Of a stretch of DNA of 64,000 bases, positions 62,201-64,000 are shown piece after piece. The stretch is from Mycolicibacterium iranicum (lineage in GTDB: Bacteria; Actinomycetota; Actinomycetes; Mycobacteriales; Mycobacteriaceae), in the NCBI RefSeq assembly GCF_014190915.1, contig NZ_JACHVU010000004.1, forward strand, positions 124,001-188,000, written 5' to 3'. The first letter of the stretch is position 1, and each line of letters starts with the position of its first letter. The notes under the pieces were generated by a model. That model made no database searches, was not told the DNA's origin, and saw only the letters and a list, made by a program, of their open reading frames with translations. The position numbers and the translations under genes are program-made.

Positions 62201-64000
62201 CGGCCGCCACCGTGGTGACGGTGGTGGGTGTTCCGGGGGTGCAGATCGCTCCGGTGGTGGTGGTGGCTGCGGCTGCGGCGGGGACCACCGGTGAGTCGGT
62301 GACGGTCTCCCCGATTATGGTGATCACTGATCTGGATTCTGAAGAGATCCAGTCGGCCACGGTGACGGTGTCCAATCCGGGTGCCGGAGATGTATTGGGC
62401 TGGGGGACAGTGCCGACCGGTTTCCAGGTCACCACTGGCACCGGCACGGTCACGTTCACCGGGGTCGGATCGGTGGCGGTGTATCAGCAGCTGCTGGAGT
62501 CGGTGACGTTGACGTCGACCAGTCCTGGGTTGAAGACCGTCTCGTTCACCGTCACTGATGATCAAGGCAAGGCCAGTGTGGTTCCGGCCGCCACCGTGGT
62601 CACCGTCATCGGGTTGTCTGCTGTCGCACCGATCGTCTTGACGTCGGTCGTCAGCGTGTCCTACACCGCCGGAGCGGGAGCTACCCCGGTCGATGCCGGA
62701 ATCATTGTGCTCGACGGAGATTCGGCGATGATGTCGGGAGCCACCGTGACAATCACCGACCCTGTCGCAGGCGACGCTCTGACATGGGGCACTCTGCCGA
62801 CCGGTGTGTCAGCGGAGTACAACGCAGGAGTACTCACCTTTGACGGTGATGCGACCGTCAGCCAGTACCAGCAGCTTCTACGAACGGTCGCGTTCTCGAC
62901 GAACTCGACGGCTCTGTCGTCGATCAGGATGATTTCGTTCACCGTCACCGATGCCCAGCTCAATAGCAGCGCCTCAGGATCGGTAGCGGTCACAGTGGTG
63001 TCCGTACCCGTCCTCGCGACCCCGGTCGTCGTGACCACGGTGGCAAATGTGTCCTACACGGCCGGCGCTACGGCAACAACCGTCGATCCGAATCTCACCC
63101 TCCTCGACGCTGATTCGTCGCAGATCTCCAAAGCTGTGGTATCGGTTGTCGGCGGTGCAACAGCCGGCGAGATCCTGGGCTTCACACCGCAATCGGGTAT
63201 CAGCGGCAATTACAGCGGGGGCGTCCTGACGTTCGAAGGTACCGCTTCACTGAGCGCCTACCAGCAGATCTTGCGCTCGGTGACGTTCACCACGAGTAGC
63301 GGTGCCCTTGCCACCATCAAGAGCATCTCGTTCGTGGTGACCGACGTCGACGGAAAGGTCAGCGCACCGGGCCTCGTCGCGGTGACCGTGGTGTCAGCTC
63401 CTCTCAATGTCGCTCCGCTGGTGATCACCTCGGGTGTCAATCTCACGTACACGGCGGGAACGAGCGCGGTGGCGGTCGACTCAAACCTGGGTCTGCTCGA
63501 TCTCGACTCGAGCACGATTAAAGGGGCGACTGTCAAGATCACGGGCAACTTCAGTGCCGGCGACACGCTAACCTACTCTGCGCAGCAGGGGATTACAGGT
63601 ACATATGACGGGACCTCCGGAACGCTGACGTTCACGGGTGATGCCTCGGTGGCCGACTACCAACAGCTGCTCAGGTCGGTCAAGATCGCGACCAGCTCAA
63701 CGGCGCCGGCAACATTCAAGACGGTGTCGTTCACCGTCACCGATCAGCAGAATTCGTCGAGTCTGCCGGGCTCGGTCACCGTGACCGTGCTGGCTGCGCC
63801 GGTGAACCTCGCACCCCTCGTCACTACGGTGCTCGGCCCGATCTATACGGCGGGAAACACTGCAGTACAGGTGAACCCGTTGCTCACTGTCCTGGATCTC
63901 GATTCGTCGACGATGCAGGGAGCATCAGTGGCGATCACGGGCAACTTCGTATCGGGCGACGTTCTCGGTTTCACTCCTGTGAGCGGCATCGTCGGAAACT
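47293..64000 (+). CDS. Giant secreted cadherin-like tandem-repeat protein, N-terminal >5,569 aa (cut by window edge)
   Basis: The frame from ATG 47293 (GGAGGA 5-10 nt upstream) is open to the window end. Parts in order: an N-terminal extension starting MCATPTRHRA (paralogue: MCAAPARHRA), signal segment HIGRVGALAISLGVGFAMA with cleavage near residue 77, and an acidic disordered region (about 78-280). Then come PWFDALLAWVRRQITHTFF (about 283), a cadherin-like module (DPNGDPLTFKI) and from residue 423 at least 40 repeats of 126-133 aa. A typical repeat has PPLVIVSPAA, VTISPIVVITDLDS, SATVTV, GDVLNWG, SVTFTGAAS, YQQILQSVTLTS, LKSVSF and AVPAGTVVTVVG. After the N-terminal extension I saw no cysteine. 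The DLDS(D/E) motif could bind calcium between domains. A very long surface adhesin is inferred; the C-terminus, which would show the anchoring mode, is outside the window. Confidence 0.85.
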   Translation, partial: MCATPTRHRACAKDDACVDAGIWAARDLVDRTGSSKSAKHARKRSSVTGLHIGRVGALAISLGVGFAMANASGVAYAGTESETSSSADSNDADAADDQTGAPDAPDAESDGTDVETPGDEPDEDVTVVDPSETEGDVDGGDDAGSVGGGEDTGGGGTAPEVPETDSGEELPTTPSEVTGSDTGTPTDPAPDSGATTEPVDEQTTTDLDDAGDPADVDIISEPTDTVGVTDIDPVAAEQSDTVVPTASAQPEASENVGTVDVLSAVVSSVLAPFTDPATPAPAPWFDALLAWVRRQITHTFFNESPEWGPVTAQQLLTGQVVIDLNAVDPNGDPLTFKIIQPAHGVVLRDPITGNFVYTPTSVVTGAPLIDSFKVVISDSSEHLKGLVGVVQGVFHFLARAIGLAERDEVTLMIPVTVNPIVQMAPVLVVTPVGTGTAGDPIKVSPVVVITDLDSQKLTSATVTLNDPGPGQVLGYGSLPAGVTATYSNGVLTFTGAATVAAYRDLLASVTLTAPTAAIKTVSFQVVDDQNKPSLPAVAVITVLGLPVEVPPLVIVSPAAVGVVGAPVKISPIVVITDLDSDEISSATVSVDGFGEGDAWAYGPVPPGILVTTGAGSLTFTGSASVAAYEQLLQSVTLTSAAVGLKSVSFTVVDSEGNQNIVPAATVITVLGLPVELPPLVIVSPVAAGGVGAPVTISPVVVITDLDSDEIGSATVTVKDATDGDVLGWGSLPDGFEVSVGAGSVTFTGAASAAVYRQILQSVTLTSTSAGLKSVTFTVTDAEGNANTVPAGTVITVLGLPVQVPPLVIVSPVAAGGVGAPVTISPIVVITDLDSDEIGSATVTVKDATDGDVLGWGSLPDGFEVSVGAGSVTFTGAASAAVYRQILQSVTLTSTSAGLKSVTFTVTDAEGNENAVPAGTLVTVVGVPNADLAPVVVVSPVAAGLPGQPITVSPVVVITDLDSGEIRSATVTVNGAAAGDEIGYGDLPAGFEVTTGAGTVTFTGNATAAVYQQLLQSVTLTSTTAGFKSVSFSVTDAEGNKNTLPAVTLVTVVGAAVEVPPLVIVTPASLGGAGQPVTISPIVVITDLDSDIGSATVTVKDAAAGDVLNWGDLPDGFEVSTGTGSVTFTGAASAAVYQQILQSVTLTSSTAGLKSVSFVVTDVDGNANAVPAGTVVTVMGATVEVPPSVIVSPAALGAAGQPVTISPIVVVTDLDSEIGSATVTVEDTAAGDVLGWGELPDGFEVSTGTGSVTFTGAASAAVYQQILQSVTLTSSTAGLKSVSFTVVDVDGNANAVPAGTVVTVVGATVEVPPLVIVSPAALGGAGQPVTISPIVVITDLDSEIGSATVTVKDAGAGDVLTWGELPDGFEVSTGTGSVTFTGAATAAVYQQILQSVTLTSSTAGLKSVSFTVTDVDGNANAVPAGTVVTVVGATVAVPPLVIVSPAALGAAGQPVTISPIVVITDLDSDIGSATVTVKDVAAGDVLNWGELPDGFEVSTGAGSVTFTGAASAAVYQQILQSITLTSSTAGLKSVSFTVTDVDGNANAVPAGTVVTVVGTTVEVPPLVIVSPAALGAAGQPVAISPIVVITDLDSDIGSATVTVKDAAAGDVLNWGELPGGFEVSTGAGSVTFTGAASAAVYQQILQSVTLTSTSAGLKSVSFVVTDVDGNANAVPAGTVVTVVGGVAQVPPLVIVSPAALGGAGQPVTISPIVVITDLDSEIGSATVTVKDAAVGDVLNWGELPDGFEVSTGAGSVTFTGAASAAVYQQILQSVTLTSTSAGLKSVSFVVTDVDGNANAVPAGTVVTVVGAVAQVPPLVIVSPAALGGAGQPVTVSPIVVVTDLDSEIGSATVTVRDPAAGDVLNWGELPDGFEVSTGTGSVTFTGAASAAVYQQILQSVTLTSSTAGLKSVSFTVTDVDGNTNAVPASTVVTVVGTTVEVPPLVIVSPAALGGAGQPVTISPIVVVTDLDSEIGSATVTVKDPAAGDVLNWGELPDGFEVSTGTGSVTFTGAASAAVYQQILQSVTLTSSTAGLKSVSFVVTDVDGNANAVPAGTVVTVVGTTVEVPPLVIVTPASLGGAGQPVTISPIVVITDVDSDIGSATVTVKDASAGDVLGWGELPDGFEVSTGAGSITFTGAASAAVYQQILQSVTLTSSTAGLKSVSFTVTDVDGNANAVPAGTVVTVVGATVEVPPLVIVSPAALGGAGQPVTISPIVVITDLDSEIGSATVTVKDASAGDVLGWGDLPDGFEVSTGAGSVTFTGPASAAVYQQILQSVTLTSSTAGLKSVSFTVTDVDGNANAVPAGTVVTVVGATVEVPPLVIVSPAALGGAGQPVTISPIVVVTDLDSEIGSATVTVKDPAAGDVLNWGDLPDGFEVSTGAGSVTFTGAATAAVYQQILQSVTLTSSTAGLKSVSFTVTDVDGNANAVPAGTVVTVVGATVEVPPLVIVSPAALGAAGQPVAISPIVVITDLDSDIGSATVTVKDAAAGDVLNWGELPDGFEVSTSAGSVTFTGAATAAVYQQILQSVTLTSSTAGLKSVSFTVTDVDGNANAVPAGTVVTVVGAVVQVPPLVIVSPAALGGAGQPVTISPIVVITDLDSEIGSATVTVKDPAAGDVLNWGELPDGFEVSTGPGSVTFTGAASAAVYQQILQSVTLTSSSSGLKSVSFMVTDVDGNANAVPAGTVVTVVGAAVEVPPLIIVSPAALGAAGQPVTISPIVVVTDLDSDIGSATVTVKDAASGDVLNWGELPDGFEVSTGVGSVTFTGAASAAVYQQILQSVTLTSSTAGLKSVSFVVTDVDGNANAVPAGTVVTVVGAVVQVPPLVIVSPAALGGTGQPVTISPIVVITDLDSDSLQSATVTVKDAAAGDVLGWGELPDGFEVSTSAGSVTFTGAATAAVYQQILQSVTLTSSTAGLKSVSFTVTDVDGNANAVPAGTVVTVVGAVAQVPPLVIVSPAALGAAGQSITISPIVVITDLDSEIGSATVTVKDPAAGDVLNWGELPDGFDVSVGTGSVTFTGAASAAVYQQILQSVTLTSTSAGLKSVSFVVTDVDGNANAVPAGTVVTVGGATVAVPPLVIVSPVALGAAGQPIAISPVVVITDLDSDALDSATVTIDDPAIGDVLSWGGLPDGVTTVGFDSRTGSVTFTGAASAAVYQQILQSVTLTSTGAGLKSVSFTVIDADGNENVVSASTVVTVAGVPVEVPPLVVVSPAAVGAAGQPVTISPIVVITDLDSEIGSATVTVKDAAVGDVLNWGELPDGFEVSTGAGSVTFTGAASAAVYQQILQSVTLTSSTAGLKSVSFVVTDVDGNANAVPAGTVVTVVGAVAQVPPLVIASPAALGGAGQPVTISPIVVITDLDSEIGSATVTVKDAAAGDVLNWGELPDGFEVSTGTGSVTFTGAASAAVYQQILQSVTLTSSTAGLKSVSFTVTDVDGNANAVPAGTVVTIVGAVVQVPPLVIVSPAALGGAGQPVTVSPVVVVTDLDSEIGSATVTVKDAAAGDVLNWGELPDGFEVSTGTGSVTFTGAASAAVYQQILQSVTLTSSTAGLKSVSFVVTDVDGIANAVPAGTVVTVVGAAVEVPPLVIVSPAAVGGAGQPIAISPIVVITDLDSDALDSATVTIDDPAIGDVLSWGGLPDGVTTVGFDSGTGSVTFTGAASAAVYQQILQSVTLTSTGAGLKSVSFTVIDADGNENVVSASTVVTVAGVPVEVPPLVVVSPAAVGGAGQPVTISPIVVITDLDSDSLQSATVTVNDPAAGDVLNWGSLPTGFEVSTGAGSVTFTGAASAAVYQQILQSVTLTSSTSGLKSVSFVVTDVDGNANAVPAGTVVTVVGAAVEVPPLVIVSPAALGAAGQPITISPIVVITDLDSDSLQSATVTADDPAAGDVLNWGSLPTGFGVSTGAGSVTFTGAASAAVYQQILQSVTLTSSSAGLKSVSFKVVDADGNENVVSASTVVTVAGVAVEVPPLVVVSPAAVGAAGQPITISPIVVITDLDSDSLQSATVTVDDPAAGDVLNWGSLPTGLEVSTGAGSVTFTGAASAAVYQQILQSVTLTSTGTGLKSVSFTVIDADGNASTIPAGTVVTVVGAAVEVPPLVVVSPAALGAAGQPITISPIVVITDLDSDSLQSATVTVNDPAAGDVLNWGSLPTGFEVSTGAGSVTFTGAASAAVYQQILQSVTLTSSSAGLKSVSFTVVDADGNENVVSASTVVTVAGVPVEVPPLVIVSPAAVGGAGQPIAISPIVVITDLDSDSLQSATVTVDDPAAGDVLNWGSLPTGFEVSTGAGSVTFTGAASAAVYQQILQSVTLTSTGAGLKSVSFTVVDADGNENVVSASTVVTVAGVAIEVSPLVVVSPAAVGAAGQPVTISPVVVITDLDSAELQSATVTVDDPAAGDVLNWGSLPTGFGVSTGAGSVTFTGAASAAVYQQILQSVTLTSTGAGLKSVSFTVVDADGNENVVSASTVVTVAGVAIEVPPLVVVSPAAVGAAGQPVTISPVVVITDLDSAELQSATVTVDDPAAGDVLNWGSLPAGFGVATGNGSVTFTGAASAAVYQQILQSITLTSTGAGLKSVSFTVIDAEGNASSVPAATVVTVVGAAVAVPPLVVVSPAALGAAGQPVTISPIVVITDLDSAELQSATVTIDDPAAGDVLNWGSLPTGFGVSTGNGSVTFTGAASAAVYQQILQSITLTSTGAGLKSVSFTVIDAEGNASTVPAATVVTVMGAAVAVPPLVVVSPAAVGAAGQPITISPIVVITGLDSDSLQSATVTVDDPAVGDVLNWGSLPTGFGVSTGSGSVTFTGAASAAVYQQILQSVTLTSSSAGLKSVSFTVIDAEGNASTVPAATVVTVVGVPGVQIAPVVVVAAAAAGTTGESVTVSPIVVITDLDSEEIQSATVTVSNPGAGDVLGWGTVPTGFQVTTGTGTVTFTGVGSVAVYQQLLESVTLTSTSPGLKTVSFTVTDDQGKTSVVPAATVVTVVGVPGVQIAPVVVVAAAAAGTTGESVTVSPIMVITDLDSEEIQSATVTVSNPGAGDVLGWGTVPTGFQVTTGTGTVTFTGVGSVAVYQQLLESVTLTSTSPGLKTVSFTVTDDQGKASVVPAATVVTVIGLSAVAPIVLTSVVSVSYTAGAGATPVDAGIIVLDGDSAMMSGATVTITDPVAGDALTWGTLPTGVSAEYNAGVLTFDGDATVSQYQQLLRTVAFSTNSTALSSIRMISFTVTDAQLNSSASGSVAVTVVSVPVLATPVVVTTVANVSYTAGATATTVDPNLTLLDADSSQISKAVVSVVGGATAGEILGFTPQSGISGNYSGGVLTFEGTASLSAYQQILRSVTFTTSSGALATIKSISFVVTDVDGKVSAPGLVAVTVVSAPLNVAPLVITSGVNLTYTAGTSAVAVDSNLGLLDLDSSTIKGATVKITGNFSAGDTLTYSAQQGITGTYDGTSGTLTFTGDASVADYQQLLRSVKIATSSTAPATFKTVSFTVTDQQNSSSLPGSVTVTVLAAPVNLAPLVTTVLGPIYTAGNTAVQVNPLLTVLDLDSSTMQGASVAITGNFVSGDVLGFTPVSGIVGN
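48559..64000 (+). repeat. Array of 40 complete anchors plus one partial unit, 378-402 bp each
   Basis: The codon after the conserved Tyr recurs at 48799, 49177, 49558, 49939, 50323, 50701 and then every 378 bp to 55615. Later spacings are mainly 378 or 390 to 58288, 381 from 58288 to 61717, 384 to 62869, then 393 and 399. Every spacing is a multiple of three. Three main subtypes follow the lengths: DSEIGSATVTVKD (126 aa), DSDSLQSATVTVDD (127 aa) and a rarer DSDALDSATVTIDD (130 aa). The first and last few units are the most divergent. Confidence 0.92.
61821..62588 (+). repeat. Nearly identical twin 384-bp units
   Basis: Units 61821-62204 and 62205-62588 differ at only a few bases. They form a subtype of their own (VQIAPVVVVAAAAAGTTGE, QQLLESVTLTSTSPGLK) distinct from the units on either side, so they reflect a very recent local duplication. 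Confidence 0.85.

Noticed and set aside
49045..63566. Many open minus-strand frames of about 110-260 codons, one per repeat unit, opposite the giant gene
   Set aside because: They recur with the 378-384-bp period, have no ribosome-binding sites or consistent ends, and follow from the codon bias of the plus-strand repeats.
42989..64000. Regular repeats as a CRISPR array or non-coding satellite
   Set aside because: Units are 378-402 bp, continuously in frame, and contain no short palindromic repeats with unique spacers.

Overview
The window is high-GC actinobacterial DNA whose gene order and content point to a rapidly growing mycobacterium (Mycolicibacterium type). The left half follows the order known around Rv0813c-Rv0826 of M. 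tuberculosis (sseC, cysA, thiX, lmeA, glnR, mshD, phosphate transport, phoU, LCP protein, dus, desA1, a TetR regulator, a DUF2236 protein). The middle follows Rv0854-Rv0860 (SRPBCC, racemase, two more SRPBCC, dapC, fadA, fadB). Species cannot be fixed from the sequence alone. All similarity statements come from recognising families by eye; no database was searched.

Layout. 1-3.8 kb: sulfur and envelope genes on the minus strand. These include a 30-codon leaderless leader ORF with a run of cysteine codons ahead of DUF4395-cysA-sseC, and the thiX-lmeA pair. 4-10.6 kb: glnR-mshD, then pstS-pstC-pstA-pstB and the oppositely oriented phoU. The pstS and phoU promoters each carry a PHO-box-like direct repeat exactly 31 nt from a -10 hexamer. 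10.7-15.8 kb, minus strand: LCP ligase, dus, desA1 and a TetR regulator. 15.8-20.5 kb: DUF2236 protein, L,D-transpeptidase, DUF2510 protein, Ser/Thr kinase, a secreted protein and a GAF-ANTAR regulator. 20.7-21.2 kb: four tRNA genes (Lys on minus; Glu, Asp, Phe on plus). 21.2-25.6 kb: secreted chorismate mutase, two TetR regulators, a metallo-beta-lactamase-fold hydrolase and an FAD oxidoreductase behind a perfect inverted repeat. 25.6-37.6 kb: small acidic protein, UBP zinc finger protein, SRPBCC/racemase cluster, dapC, an accessory block (FGGY kinase, MarR, RidA, old yellow enzyme, small protein) and the fadA-fadB beta-oxidation operon. 38-42.3 kb: GlxA-type regulator, acyl/aryl-CoA-ligase-like enzyme, PNPOx-like protein, F420 luciferase-like oxidoreductase and a VOC protein.

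42.3-64 kb is the most unusual part. Two paralogous secreted repeat proteins are encoded head to tail. The first is complete (1,192 aa, six repeats). The second is open from 47293 to the window edge: more than 5,569 codons, 40 complete repeat anchors and a 41st begun. They share a 5' leader sequence, an extended signal peptide, an acidic disordered segment, a cadherin-like module and then tandem repeats of about 126-133 aa. Repeats are very similar in the middle of the giant gene and more divergent at its ends. Some segments are shared at exact whole-unit distances, as expected from unequal exchange or gene conversion. A surface or envelope adhesin role is inferred from architecture only.

Leaderless expression appears common here: several genes have a TANNNT hexamer 6-7 nt before the start codon.
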